A stretch of 64,000 bases of DNA, from assembly GCA_011009095.1 (NCBI GenBank), contig VTPC01003914.1, forward strand, positions 1-64,000, written 5' to 3'. This DNA comes from Ignelater luminosus. Its lineage: Eukaryota; Arthropoda; Insecta; Coleoptera; Elateridae. The notes beneath the pieces were generated by a model, which was not told the origin of the DNA, did no database searches, and saw only the letters and a list, made by a program, of their open reading frames with translations. Position numbers and translations under genes: made by a program. This document shows positions 14,001-24,620 of this stretch, piece after piece; the first letter of the stretch is position 1; each line of letters begins with the position of its first letter.

Positions 14001-17000
14001 AGTTTCATCATGGAAAACCCTCGGTACGATCGTGGCTTACTAAACAGGAGCCATTTTAAATAAATAAAATATTTTAGTATCGTTAGGCACATTTCAAAAT
14101 TTGCAGGTGGTTTCGAAAATACACGGTATCGCTACATTGACGTCACAAGCGTGGGATAAGAAACAAAAAAAAAAGCGCCAGCAAAAGCACGCGGTTTACC
14201 ACCATTTTGATTTGAGCCTCAACTGGGCTTGAGGTTAACCGGAAACGTTTCAACGAATTTCTCATCACATTTAAATGCAATCAATTAACCTACACTTCAG
14301 CACTTACCTCTAATCACGAGTATCGCATACCGGATATATTTTAGAATAAACGTTGCGTATTTTCCACATTTTTTAATGAAAAAATGTGCACACAAACAAT
14401 AAGCGTTAGGACAATCTACCGAGCCATGCCGTACCAGCGGTTAGTGGCATTGCCGCAACGCGGCGCTGCCACTCTTGGCGGGGCAAGGGGCAGCCGAGAT
14501 CGTTGGCCGCGCGTAGTACTCGCGTCAGGGCAATTTCATTGAGTTTCGCGCAGCAGCACCGCCCAACGTCTGGCGCGTTCTCCTGAACCCGTCGAACGGT
14601 CCACTAGCAGGGCTCCAAGTGATGCCGTCGAACCATCGTGTGGAATTTTAGAACCTAATGGACACGTAGGTGCCAACATTTTTTGAACATCTTCGAGATG
14701 TTGGGGGGCTTCTCGAAAAATATCAACTTCCAAAGATGTGTTTCATTCTCTTTTATCCGCTACATTTTCTCAATGGCGGTTGTGCGTGACACGATCACCG
14801 TTATCATCGCTATCAGTGTCCAATGTCAATATTTTTTTAAACAATTGGATACTATTATTATTAGTTATATCTCAATTACAAAAATATGAGAGCGAGCGGT
14901 TTGATTATGTTTTGGTACAATTCTTAATCTATAAAAAAACAGAATAAGTTTTTTTGTGTATGTAAGGAATTTTATCCAAATTTATTTCTTACATTTCATA
15001 GACCACTTATTTTTTTATGGAGAGCGAGAGAGAAAGAACGTCCATGTATACATAATAGATAAACGAAGAGGAACTGAATACGCTAGTAAGTCCGAACAAG
15101 ATAAGGAATAATTGTGGAAATATTTTAGAAACATCGCTAGTAATTTATTTTTGTGACGAAGATCCGTTTTCAGTTGTTTTGACAGTTGATGTCCTTTTTA
15201 TATTTAAAAAAAAGGAAGTAAAGATATTAATAAAAACGACAGATATTTTCAAGAAATTAATAATCGAATTTAAATCTATTCCCATTAAAAATTTTACTTG
15301 TTGATTATGATTCACATAAAGGCGAAAAAAGTTTTCATATCGAGATGTTACAATTTGCAAATGCTATATGATGAGGCAAAATCAAGTTACCAACATGTTC
15401 ACCATTAGAAAAAACAGTGCGGTTCTTCCATAGCCATATTGATTTTATTACCCAAAATATACCAAAGTAGAAATTGCACTGCAATCCACAGTTGCTTATT
15501 CATTTTAAGATAATTATGGTGAGTCAATCAATACACTAGAAATAATTTTCTTCTATATCAATCGAGTGTCTTTTCTTGGGTAAGAAATAAAAGTTTATAA
15601 TACACAAACTTGGACAAAAATAATGTTTGGCCAAAAAAGAGTTTAAGATCTTGTAATCATAATTAACAAGCAAAAATAAAATTATCAACTTTGTTCAAAT
15701 AAACAGCTGAATTGGGTAGGCTTGTTGACCAATATTGGCAGTTTTGCTTCTAACTTTTTAGCATTGCAAAGTAATTAGTGGCAACTTGATATATTTTTCT
15801 CTAATTATTGCAAATGAATGCCAAGAATGTTGTCAACAATTTGTTTGGATGTATCAAGTGTTTCCAAAGAATGTAGGTTTTGTTTCCCATCTATATAAAA
15901 GTAATTCAGATCCTCCAATTTCCAAAACATCGTATCAATTCGTTCAACGTTCAACTGTTTACGTTATTAAGTTCAGAAATATGATCCTATCATATTGGAT
16001 GATTATTCATTATTGCATAGGAGTAAGCCCCAAATATATGGTGTAAATGCCTAATTCTCACTAATTGCTACTGTTTACAAATTTAATTGGCCACCAAAAC
16101 CAAGCTGGAAACACATACAAACCATGTAATTTTCCATCGATAAACAATATAAAATTTTGTTAAAATTTGCTTTGCTTGCTATAGAAAAAAGCAAAAAAAC
16201 AACCGCATACATTACTAATACTTGAGACACGAAAGTGTTTTGAACTAAAAAAAGTTTATTTGTAACAGCAATAACAAACAACTAACAGCTTTCTTGTAAA
16301 AACAGCGTGGTTTATTATGTATTATGATATTGTTTATTACGAGAACGACAAGAAACGAGTGTCAAGTTCAGGGGCAACGCACAACCCCCGGTGGTATCGA
16401 AAAGCGACGATCAATAGGAAGAGAGATCTCGACACCTACGCCGCCCCCGGTTCACCGACCAGCTTTATCACAAAATTCATGGATAGTTAGTCACTCTGCT
16501 CTTTAAAAAACAAAATGTTTTTTAGTGTTGTTTGACGTTATTAAAGTGTGCGATTTCTCGATTACTATATGTAACGAAATGGGAAAAAAAATAATCGTTT
16601 ATGGCAGTTTTTTGACAGTATTTTTTATCATAAAAATTAAATTCTTTCATCAATCGACAAACACTGCTGAAGATGGGTAATTTCTGATAAAAAAAGCTTT
16701 TACAAAACACTTAAGGTCAATAAAATCAAAATAAAGATAATGAGATTCTGGTAGGCTCCACAAAAGCTCTTACTACAACACAATTGCTTTGAACAAATGA
16801 AAAACGGCGTATACAGTTATATCATTTTCCCATAACCTAAATAAACCAATTTTACTTTCAATGCATCTCATTTCAAGAATTTCGTTTTTCAATCAAGCCA
16901 CCTTATAGAAAGTTGGAATGATGGGATATTAAAGAAAAATTGATGTAACGGACCATTAGAAAAGCATAAATTCCAGGTCGAACTAGGATTAACCAGATTG

Positions 17001-20000
17001 CAATTGGGCGTGTGAATGCGTATGGTAAATAAATTGCACGCAGCTGGTCGACCATCAGGAATGTGCTATTTCTGGATACAATTAACATAAGGCCACTATA
17101 TAAACGGGAGATGACTCAATGACTCCGAATGCCGCGACATAATGCGTCCCTCTGATGTGGTACAAATTTAGATAGCGCCTACTTACAGCATTCTAAACGA
17201 TTACAACATGAAATACAACACAACGCACATCATAAAATAACACACTGCGATAACAAACTACATGTAATAGAAGAACGGTGAGAAGTATACATAACTATTT
17301 ATGGAAGTTCTCTACCTTCTATACCAACTTTATGAATTGGATTCAAATTGAATTTGCACAAAATAACAACAAAAAAAGGGGAGAAATCATTGAAGAGATC
17401 TATTTTGGTCTCGACTTCAACTACTACAACTAGTGAACTCAGAAAATCAACCTGGTACCTTTAAAACCATTCATGGCCGATTTCCGGTGGTGGTGACAGG
17501 AAACGACGCACGTGGACAACCCCCCATACCCCACCCAACATATATTTTTAGCGGTACGTATAAATAGACTAGACACCCCAAGTATGTTACTTTACCCCCA
17601 GCAGCATCCGGCATCTACATTATAAAATAAAGAATAAGAGACAGCACGTGAACTAATGCTAATGATGCTTACAGTAGCAGTTGATTTCTATAAATAAACT
17701 TCCTCGCTCCTATACCAAAAAAAAAACGTAATTTATTACCAACCCTCTTTTACCACTACACCCTACAATGGCTAACATTAATTATTCAAATATAATTCAA
17801 AGCCATTTTTGGTCATTATTAAGGTTCTTTCTAATTTATGTAAAATATAAAGCATTAATTTTTGACATCACTCATTAGTTTCAAGTTTTGGGCAAGATAA
17901 TACTAGACATATACAGGGTGTAATTTGGGATTTAACTTTTAGAAGATTTAATTAAAAATACTACATTTCTTTGTGCTTGAAATGATCAAGTCATCAATTT
18001 CAGAAATACTATTCAATAGTACCTTAACAGTCAGTCAATCAAGGAAAAATAAGTCAGAAAACATTCTTCGAATTTCCAAAACACAATATATTACTTTGGT
18101 CGAGAGCTCAGGAAAAAACTTCCACACGAATATCAAGGCATTTGATGGACATCAATAAGAATCTACTCTTATTGCCCAAAAGAGCTGACAGGATTTTAAA
18201 AATCTCCAAATACTTGACATCACGCTCCCATGCCTAGTTGAAAATGACAAACTAAAGAATTTTAATTACCATTACCATGTATATCAACATAATGTAATGC
18301 ATTTGTTGACTAAATGGAAAGTTCGTTTCAAGAATATTGAGATTGCTACACTTTTCAAAAAACGTAAGCTTAAGGATTTTGCTTGGAATTATTTTCCGCT
18401 CAAGAACCAGACAAAAACCAAAAGTTGACAAATTGCAAAGTTATGATCAGAATTTCTAAACTTTCTTCAGCCTATTTCACTGAAATGCTTAGATTTTCCC
18501 CAAAACTTGCAATAGTGACCATAAACTTTTAAGTATTCTAGAATTTTGGAAACCGACCAAAACGTAATAGTCAAAACTCAAAAGAATTCTCATTTTTCAT
18601 TTTTTCCTCGATTTTCTCATGGTGGTAAACTTGATTCAACTGATATTCAAAGAAACTTTTAGGTTCGCTCAAAAAGAAGTCCTGAGCCTCAATATTTTCT
18701 AAAAGGCAAGTTAAAAGCAGCATCATTTTGAAGACTGTCCCACCAACGCCTAAAGTAGAAGAAACTAAACATTTGAAAGATTTTTATTACTCTTAGAAAT
18801 ATGCAGATTCGTCTTGGAAATGAAACCAGGATTAGAAGACACTTTCAAGATTGGTCAATAAATAGTTGCCCAAAATAGTTAAAAAGAACATTCTTTTGGT
18901 AGTTTTCAGATTTATGCTTGAAGCATATCAAGAACAAAATCAAGACTCAAAAAAATGTCGAAGATATGGTTGTTTAAAATGGTGGCTAAAACTATAGTCT
19001 TGGTTATATAGAAATTTTGGGTTTTTTGATTAGTGATGACCAAAATATGCATGTATTATCTAATACAGACAATCAGAAAAAAATATTTTTGCGTTTTATT
19101 TTGAATTTTGACTTGTTTCTTTTTGACAAAATTGTAGATAACAGATTAAATCGCTAATATGGTCTATTCCGGATACTTATAATACAAAATATCATCAAAA
19201 CTGGATTTCTCATTCTTGAGCCTTTATCAGAGGTGCTTATAATATGGTCCTAGTAAGTTTACAGCAAAAATTAGAATGGTATAGAGTTTCTTTGTTCAGG
19301 TTATCTTTTATTTCACAGGTTTACAAATTACAGAAGATTTGATTTATAAGCTCAAAACTAATTTTGTAAAAGTAGAAGCAGGCCAAACATTAGACAGTCG
19401 GTATGTATGAGACTAAGAAATTGGGTTAATTACCAAAAGTGTATTGTCTTTCTGTTTTTAAAATCAAGGTTTTTCTCTTTTGGTACTTATGTATCGGGTG
19501 TTGCGAATTACAAGCAAGATGAAAACAAAGCACTATGTAATCAGAAAAAAATGTAAAACTGTTACAAATATACATATCTAGTTGATTTTTCACTTTCTAT
19601 CTTCTAAAGTATCCCAAAAATGCCAGATTTTGGAAGTTTAAATTCGTAATCTAGAACTAAAGGGCTTTGTTCATTGCGTATGTTTTGAAACATTCACATC
19701 ATGAATGAATTAAATGTCGACTTGTAAAATGTCTGTAATTCCATAATCCTTGATGTTCATTTTGTCTTCCCAAAACGAAGCCTTCTTCACTCGAACGTAT
19801 TGTCAAATTGTCACAAATATGTTTTACCTCAAATGTCATTTCCCTTAAGCAGGATAAGAACCTTGTCAAGCGGCAAAAATGCAATTGTTTTCATTTTCAC
19901 AGTCTGCTGATTCGGACAGGCTATTAATAGACGTTCCATATTTTTACCGTTAATACAATAGCATTATGTTCACGCAAAACTTCAATAAATGCAATATAAT

Positions 20001-20407
20001 TTTCTTGATGCTCAAAACATTGTTATTAATTTTTTTTTCTTCTTGAGTTAGTTATTTAATTTGCAACTTAATTCTGGCGGCTTTATTTTTTAATTAGCTT
20101 TCGTGTTTTACTTTTTAACACACTGATGATTAAAAGAAGTTTTAAAACTATTTTATTAGTTTTTATGTTTTGTTTAAAGTAAGTCATGGGATAATGGTAA
20201 ATATTATACGTTGAATTTATTACTTTTATGGTGTTTTGCTCCGTACTGCATGAATAATTTTTATCTTGGAAACTTGAGAAAAGAAATTACTTACCATCTT
20301 CCTGGGACATCTTCGAAATAATATTCATAATTTGAGGTAGATCGGCAGCGAATAAATTGACTGGTCCGTTTTTGAACAGTTCCAAGAGTACTCTTGGAAC
20401 CATTTGT
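1804..20407 (-). CDS. PPP4R1: PP4 regulatory subunit 1, partial gene (8 coding exons)
   Basis: HEAT-repeat regulatory subunit of the Ser/Thr phosphatase PP4; in the known family it binds the catalytic subunit PPP4C and directs it to substrates. Exons in transcript order: 20407-20295, 13517-13219, 10906-10736, 4528-4242, 4035-3075, 2720-2639, 2572-2085, 2025-1804. All junctions are GT-AG and the phases join without a frameshift; from the Met at 20403 there are exactly 873 codons, against about 950 residues for the vertebrate protein. Family-typical strings seen: RKVCASHFGDFCAVIG, WGVRKACAEVVMSVSCA, SRWVRMSAFQTLGPFISTF, HCAYSLPAVALTLG, KDLDEVRIGVLKHL and NWRFRQELAEQLLL. Two HEAT blocks flank a long acidic, Asn/Ser-rich linker encoded by 4035-3075. 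The C-terminal part lies left of position 1. The true N-terminus is unresolved: vertebrate homologues have Arg before the QMV that opens the first exon found here. The start may be the Met at 20403 or lie in an upstream exon. Product identity is secure; the 5' limit is not. Confidence 0.93.
2085..2572 (-). CDS. PPP4R1: PPP4R1 coding exon, C-terminal HEAT block
   Basis: 488 nt: two bases plus 162 codons. The acceptor is TTTTTTTACAG and the donor GTAAAT. It begins with a Gln-rich end of the linker (EQEADQQQLQQPVQ). It then enters the second HEAT block with FVSMTDPNLAQNTDNEMAYH, HCAYSLPAVALTLGSKNWYL, QYKVRRTVASSLHELAMILG and FIKDLDEVRIGVLKHLAHFL. These match the vertebrate C-terminal region closely. 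Confidence 0.95.
2639..2720 (-). CDS. PPP4R1: PPP4R1 small linker exon
   Basis: 82 nt, 27 codons plus one base; the final G joins AT of the next exon to make Asp. The acceptor is TTTTTTTTAAAG and the donor GTAAGT. It encodes ESSDSFSTMISNNEQSNASK followed by SLPYPKM. It has no recognisable domain; it is placed by splice sites and phase, and its Ser/Asn-rich composition matches the preceding linker exon. Confidence 0.75.
3075..4035 (-). CDS. PPP4R1: PPP4R1 large linker exon
   Basis: 961 nt, 320 codons, ending in phase 0. The acceptor is TTTCTGTTCTTAG and the donor GTATGT. The encoded segment is acidic and rich in Asn, Ser, Asp and Glu, with runs such as EKDDDDD and NNNN. There are no membrane segments or cysteine patterns, so it is probably a disordered linker between the two HEAT blocks. 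A variable linker sits here in vertebrate PPP4R1 too, so low conservation is expected. Membership rests on exact frame and phase continuity with both neighbours rather than on similarity. Confidence 0.85.
4242..4528 (-). CDS. PPP4R1: PPP4R1 coding exon, end of N-terminal HEAT block
   Basis: 287 nt, 95 codons plus two bases (AG) completing Arg with the G of the next exon. The acceptor is TTTTTTTGTTACAG and the donor GTAAGT. It encodes DDIWGVRKACAEVVMSVSCA, then QDQSRWVRMSAFQTLGPFIS and TFADP, all diagnostic of PPP4R1. The tail (NSVGELVLVNNNGTEF) leaves the HEAT fold and enters the linker. Confidence 0.95.
5100..5656 (+). pseudogene. Degraded Tc1/mariner-superfamily transposase relic with right terminus
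   Basis: Plus-strand translation near 5108-5160 reads LWPAQSPDLTPLDFFPLG, the conserved C-terminal catalytic block of an insect DDE transposase; stops and frameshifts follow. The relic ends at 5656 in GGACACACTG followed by TA, the terminal motif and target site expected for this superfamily. Its last 100 bp resemble the right end of the 38.03-38.85 kb hairpin (shared ATTTAACCGA, CTCTTAC and GAGATC/AGATCCC blocks), so the two are related. A possible left end near 4685 (AAAGTGTCCTGCAC) is uncertain. Confidence 0.65.
7574..8323. repeat. 750-bp hairpin MITE with TA target duplication
   Basis: Termini CAGTGTGCTGATTAAGTATGG and its inverse frame the unit, with TA on both sides (7572-7573 and 8324-8325). 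Long inverted arms of roughly 280 bp (about 7574-7850 and 8050-8323) flank an unpaired centre of about 200 bp. No transposase is present, so it is a non-autonomous Tc1/mariner-like element. The arms show scattered substitutions and small indels, indicating age. Confidence 0.85.
10736..10906 (-). CDS. PPP4R1: PPP4R1 coding exon, HEAT repeats
   Basis: 171 nt, exactly 57 codons (phase 0 to phase 0). The acceptor is TTCTGTTTGTTGCAG and the donor GTGAGT. It encodes LMSRLAPFLGQDVTERVFL followed by MFYVRKVCASHFGDFCAVIG, a near-invariant stretch in PPP4R1 proteins. It is the exon immediately downstream of the mir-71/mir-2 host intron. Confidence 0.94.
11038..11112 (-). ncRNA. mir-2a: mir-2a-type hairpin (cluster position 6, last)
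   Basis: Mature 11070-11048 starts TATCACAGCCAGCTTTGATG. The 5' arm GCTCATCAGTTGGGTGTGAA (about 11105-11084) is complementary and close to the star arm of the preceding hairpin. It lies about 130 nt upstream of the next PPP4R1 coding exon. Confidence 0.95.
11206..11281 (-). ncRNA. mir-2a: mir-2a-type hairpin (cluster position 5)
   Basis: Mature 11240-11218 starts TATCACAGCCAGCTTTGATG. The 5' arm GCTCATCAGCTGGATGTGAA (about 11274-11253) pairs almost completely, giving a tight hairpin. Confidence 0.95.
11358..11434 (-). ncRNA. mir-13b: mir-13b hairpin (cluster position 4)
   Basis: Mature 11390-11369 starts TATCACAGCCATTTTGACGA and is identical to miR-13b. The 5' arm (about 11428-11405, GTCAATTTGGTTGTGAATTC) is complementary. 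Its star arm closely resembles that of the neighbouring mir-13a, supporting a recent tandem duplication of these two. Confidence 0.95.
11515..11592 (-). ncRNA. mir-13a: mir-13a-type hairpin (cluster position 3)
   Basis: Mature 11547-11526 starts TATCACAGCCACTTTGATGA, the miR-13a variant I associate with non-drosophilid insects. The 5' arm carries GCATCAATTTGGTTGTGAAT at about 11582-11562 and pairs well. Shares the ATCACAG seed of the family. Confidence 0.94.
11666..11742 (-). ncRNA. mir-2a: mir-2a-type hairpin (cluster position 2)
   Basis: Mature 3'-arm sequence 11702-11680 starts TATCACAGCCAGCTTTGATG, identical to miR-2a as I know it, with seed ATCACAG. The 5' arm (about 11736-11712, containing CTTGTCAGAGTTGGCGG) pairs with it. 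Confidence 0.95.
12688..12766 (-). ncRNA. mir-71: mir-71 microRNA hairpin
   Basis: The 5' arm 12755-12733 begins TGAAAGACATGGGTAGTGAG, the canonical miR-71-5p. The 3' arm 12718-12697 begins TCTCACTACCTTGTCTTTCA, the canonical miR-71-3p. The arms pair almost perfectly around a short loop. It is the first hairpin of the cluster in transcript order, as expected for the ancient protostome mir-71/mir-2 arrangement. Confidence 0.97.
13219..13517 (-). CDS. PPP4R1: PPP4R1 coding exon, N-terminal HEAT repeats
   Basis: 299 nt. The acceptor is TTTTGTTTGTTGCAG and the donor GTAGGT. It encodes ETMVRTDLLEQIPNIATTAL, then HILSDCLLPMVVRNLGTSDN, then QVRKTAHSTLFVLMEKGL, which match the early HEAT repeats of PPP4R1 (VRAELMEQVPHIA and QVRKTSQ in vertebrates). 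An internal Met (MVRTD) three codons into the exon could start a shortened protein if transcription begins at the 14.3 kb GC-rich block. It is followed by the intron carrying the microRNA cluster. Confidence 0.93.
13518..20294 (-). other. PPP4R1 6.8-kb intron
   Basis: No conserved coding exon found. The notable content is the GC-rich block and splice donor at 14.1-14.75 kb, described separately. A mildly GC-richer patch at 17.44-17.66 kb contains TATAAATAG near 17560. The remaining sequence is AT-rich and unremarkable; short open frames at 14683-18158 and 19699-19884 show no family signature. Confidence 0.5.
14140..14745 (-). promoter_or_regulatory. GC-rich block, possible internal promoter/alternative first exon
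   Basis: The sequence shifts abruptly from AT-rich to CpG-rich, with CGCGGCGC, GCCGCGCG and similar strings at 14400-14600. On the minus strand the block is followed by a strong splice donor, GAG then GTAAGT (14310-14302). Spliced to the next exon at 13517, the joined frame would pass the internal Met MVRTD. A minus-strand open frame at 14733-14536 (VDIFREAPQHLEDVQ onward) has no upstream ATG before ATGTTGGCACC and no family I recognise. Best reading: promoter plus noncoding first exon for a shorter PPP4R1 form or for the microRNA precursor 1.5-2 kb downstream. Inference only. Confidence 0.35.
20295..20407 (-). CDS. PPP4R1: PPP4R1 first recognised coding exon
   Basis: 113 nt: one leftover base, 37 codons, one leftover base. 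The acceptor is CTTTTGTTACAG and the donor GTAAGT (20294-20289). It encodes QMVPRVLLELFKNG, the start of the first HEAT repeat, and ends in SQED, joining to E-TMVRTDLLEQ in the next exon. The leading base A would complete an Arg codon if the upstream exon ended in AG or CG, as expected from the conserved RQMV of the family. The Met codon at 20403-20401 is the first in-frame ATG in the gene as I can assemble it. Confidence 0.85.
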
Positions 20408-20720
20408 CTGTAACAAAAGAAAAACATTTTAGTACATGTACGGTATTGTTTGAGGCTTCTTAAAAAAACATGACCTTCAATCTTCTCAACTATTTTATAT
20501 TTATGCTAAAAATTTTAAGTAGTAATAGTGTGATAGGCACAAATAAGGAAATTTTCCATTAAAACAACACACACAAACATCTACAGGATGCAAATTTGTA
20601 TGCTTACTGCGGAAGTTACAATTAGGAAGCTAGGAATAAAAATAATTTCAGGAGAACCCTTAGTATTAGCTTCGTTGTACATTATATAAATGGGGTAAAA
20701 CCAATTTCATCAACCCCTAC

Positions 20721-21030
20721 CTATGGCATCAAAAATAAATTATTTGGCTACTAAATTAATCATAATAATAACAATAATAAGGAACTAGCAAAATTCTAAG
20801 AAACATTTTAACGAGAAAAATAACGTAAAAGGAATAGGAAAACGAAAAATGATTAGGAATGTGGTGGTTTCCGGTACTAAACAAGGATTATGACCACGTG
20901 GTTAATCCACACCCAAAAACGAACGCGTCTCTCCGCGTGCTCGTTCGGTAAAATTGGCGGGAAAGTTTCTAGCATCACGCGTATTATACCCGGAAATTTC
21001 ACTGGCAAGCGGCGTCATTTTGCCGCCAAT
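20721..21030 (-). promoter_or_regulatory. CpG-richer patch with E2F- and E-box-like sites
   Basis: Just upstream of the first recognised PPP4R1 coding exon. It contains TTGGCGGGAAA (20954-20964, a perfect E2F-type site), palindromic CCACGTGG (20894-20901) and GCGGCGTCATTTTGCCGCC near 21010. A weak donor (TAG then GTAGGG, junction 20721/20720) would permit a short noncoding first exon. It could be a proximal promoter of the gene; the ratchet-like sites far upstream argue for a more distal one as well. Confidence 0.3.
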
Positions 21031-22914
21031 ATATATAACATCTGATTATCGATAATTAAGCCTTCAGAAATAGACCAGCAAATGGGGAAATCCCCTTATG
21101 AACTTTCATAGCGAACATTTGAAATCAATTTTGACATTTAAAATTAAAATCTTCAAAGGAATAAATGTAGAAATTTAAAAAACAAGATAGTAATAGTTGA
21201 CTAAACAAATGAATGTATTAAGATAAACCTATTGATTAAACAATTAACATTCTTGAACAGAAACTTTACCTTCAAGGGCCTCCTGGAAAGTTGATTCGAG
21301 TCGTTATTCACTTGTTTTATGAATACATATAAATATCTAACCTATACTATTTTAATTGGTAAGGGAAATACATTCTAATTATGTTTTAAATACAGTAAAG
21401 AAGCATCTGAGATGTTAAAAAGTAAGAATAGAATGATAGAAATGATGCAGCCATCAAAAAAGTTGGGGGGCCTCTGTGGGATTGAAACCTGCTGAATATT
21501 CAAATTCAAAGATAACATGGTTTGTTTGAAAAAGAACGAGCAACAATACTTTTTCCAGCAAATAAAGAGATACGACAATCTCGTCTGAAATGTGCTGGTT
21601 GGTGACAATTTGAACATTTTTAGTTTAAAGGTTAAAATGTTAAAGAGTTACAGATTTCTTTTTTTAATAGAAAATCATAAATCGCTAGTTTCCTATTAGT
21701 TGTAAGAATGCATTTTCTCAGTTATATTATTTATGTAGTGATGGAGATGGTATTATTGTTATTGTGCTTCATCGAAAATTATAAGAAGACATTCAGAGGG
21801 TTTGGTAGTTCTTCCTTCTATAATTCAAAAACGCCTGTTTTACACAATTCTGCACCTTTCAGGCATCAAAGTCTCATAAGTGCAAACGATATTATACATT
21901 TAATAAACGTAAAAAGCTTCTTTCATTATGCTCAAGATACTTGAATTTCGAAATTGCGAAAGTTTCTAGCAAGATAATTTCAACAAAAATTGGCTTAAAG
22001 ATAATTTTCTATATGGTGGTCCTGTTTTTCACATTACAAACATTCTCGTTTAATATAATAAATCCATAGGAAGTTGCAACTGTTTGTGGACATAATAAAT
22101 AAAGGAAATGCAAGCTTTTGAGAAACTTTGCTAGTATCAAAGAATATCATCTAAACATGTATCAAAGATGATCTAAACCTATCAAAAAAGGCAAATCTCA
22201 ATTTTTGGTGATTCAGCAAGAACTTTCCAATTTTGAAAGAATCATCCTTTACAGAAAACTATGAATCATCTATTTGAACTATCACACATAATAGGCTTAT
22301 TAAACATAAAAACCATGAGTAGAAAATAGTTGTTTGACTCAGAATTCCCCCTCTAGCAAATTCTAGATTTAGATATTGAATGATTGCTCAAGAAACATTT
22401 TTTCTTGGTTTTTAATTCTTCCTAATCATATGACTAATTAGGAATACCAAGCAGGCTTGATTGATGAATAAAATGAAAGAAAACATTGAACAGAACTGTG
22501 GATACTTTAAAAATGCTTGCTAATTCACATTCTTAACTAAACCACCCTTCAAAAATGAAGTCTTACAAGCCCTTATGGTTAATAATTAAAAAGAAGACAG
22601 TAGAAATTAATGTTTTCCACTGGAAATTTTTAAAATTTTCTAAACAAATCTTGTTATCTCTAGAAATGTAGAGTTTTAAAATTCTATTTTTATTCGGAAA
22701 ACAAAAAATGCCAAAAGTTTTTTCAACATGAATTCCTCTACACTCAGATTTGAATTATCAGATTTTATTAAACAAAAAACCTAAAACATCAAATAAACAA
22801 CTGAAAACATTTCTAAAAAGTTTACACGTTTCCAAAATAAATCCCTCTTCACACAGGATCGCTAATTGTTCCTATAAAAATTTATGAAAAACAAGGACCT
22901 GCATGTAATGTCGG

Positions 22915-23065
22915 CAAATCGCGGTTAAAGTTAAACAAGTTCGCGGGGATCAGTCATTGGTCGCGAAGTCTCCGCCCCGCGAAAACTGCCTAAGATGGCC
23001 GGCCGCGGACCTCCAAGGAGAGCCGATTTTGCGACGCAATTAATTTTTGCAAATGCGTAGTTTTT
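22915..23065. other. CpG-rich patch
   Basis: An isolated GC-rich island in AT-rich DNA with CGCGGGG, CTCCGCCCCGCG and GGCCGGCCGCGG. It contains AAGATGGCC (a YY1/Pho-type core and a good initiation context) opening a 21-codon frame on the plus strand (MAGRGPPRRADF onward, 22994-23059) that ends in TAG. It could be an enhancer or promoter; no transcript structure can be proposed. Confidence 0.25.
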
Positions 23066-24295
23066 CAGGCCGAATGGCACATTTTATTGTTATTTTTTCA
23101 GTTTGGACGCGTTTTAATAAATGTATTTTATATATTATTTTTTCAAGTTGGGTAATAACGAGAGCGTAAAGACTAAAGTTGAAGCATTGAAATATTATTT
23201 ACCTACTGATGCGTATTTTTGAAAGATTTAGATATTTTCAGAGAATTTTGGAAATTTTATACATTTTTAATTTGAGAAATTATTGTGCAATTTAGAAATA
23301 ATAATAAAATGTTTGGTATATACTTAAAATCGATATACAGGAGAGAAAGATTAGTCATAACAACAGTTTTTTGTTTTAACTGAATAACAGGAGAAAAGGG
23401 GAATTTAATTGAGGAAGAAAATGCAATTTTTAATTTTTTTAAGGATAAAAGAGAACAATAGCCTTCTAATAATTTAAAAATCGATAACAGCAAACTTTAA
23501 ATGGGAGAGAAATCACTTGGATAAACATCTCGATATACTACTCTGAAAGAATGACAAGGAAAAAGGCTTGGTTTTGGAATATCACATCAATGCTTTCAAA
23601 ATACAGAGCAGAAAGAAATAAAGACAGGAAATTATCTGAATTGAAAGTAACTACTTTTCCGTTAGGACGCCAAAAATCGTTAATGGTCATTAAGTCTTTT
23701 TGTAGGCAACGCGTAAATACAAAAATGGTTCAAGTAAATTTTGGAGATCTGAAGTAATTCGGAAACATAACGTTAGCAAAAACCACAAAAAGTCATGGAC
23801 AAATGGAAACGTTCAGAATCGTATTTTTTAATCAACAGTCTTCAGAAATATCAAAATGTATCAGTTTGTTATCATCAAAAGGTTATTTGGTTTTTTCCCA
23901 AAATTATTATGTACTAACATTTAACAAAAACCCCGGTTTTTGTCTCTGCCTTGTTATCATTCAATAAGGCTTCAGAAAAATTGTTGGCCAAAGTCGTTCT
24001 TTAGTCAAAAACTTCCTTCCTTTCTCAAAGATGATGTTGCTCGACAGGACGACACATTTCTTGAAAGTAAACAAGCTTTAGTTGTATTCTATGATTATTA
24101 TGTTAGTCGCATACAAAATGACTGTAGAACGCATTTAGACTATTATTATTTGTTTTTGAACACGGTACATCTCATTTTTTCATTTCCTATTTCGAAGGTA
24201 CGGTTTCTTTTGATTAGTTTCTACAATATCTTTTTAAATTAATTTATTCATGTGTTTTATCTCCCCTTTCATAGTTTGATTACAGACATCTTGGT

Positions 24296-24620
24296 TACTG
24301 ACTTACCATTTTTGTTATCCACAATGAAACTAACTTCATTTTAGTTAAGAAGGTGTTCAATGTCTTGACAGGTGCTTGCTGAAAAGCACCAAAATGCAGG
24401 GACAGTAAGAACAAATATGTTATTTGATGTTTTTGAGAAGCAAATTGGTTTTCTGCAACTCTTACCATGTTTAACCCCAGTGGTTTTGCAAAAATTATCT
24501 GATCTGTCACTATTTGATTAAAATATTTCGGAATGTTTACTGCTATGGGAAATACAGTGCAAACAAAGTGATTTCATTACAAAAAACCAAAGGAAAATGC
24601 TAAATTATGTAATGACTTCG
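24296..24620. repeat. Diverged dispersed duplication, copy 1
   Basis: Shares colinear blocks with 28860-29370: TTGACAGGTGCTTGCTG / TTGACAGCTGCTTATTA, AATGCAGGGACAGTAAGAAC / AATGCGGAGACAATAAGAAC, and TATTTCGGAATGTTTACTGC / TATTTCAGAACGTTTACCGC. The orientation is the same. A third, weaker match is at 27670-27740 (ATGTGAGGAGACAAAAACAA). Old interspersed repeat or segmental duplication; no coding capacity. Confidence 0.65.

Noticed and set aside
24295..24315. Donor on the minus strand preceded by ATG (AAAAATG then GTAAGT)
   Set aside because: Splicing to 20407 would create TGA across the junction, so it cannot be the PPP4R1 start.
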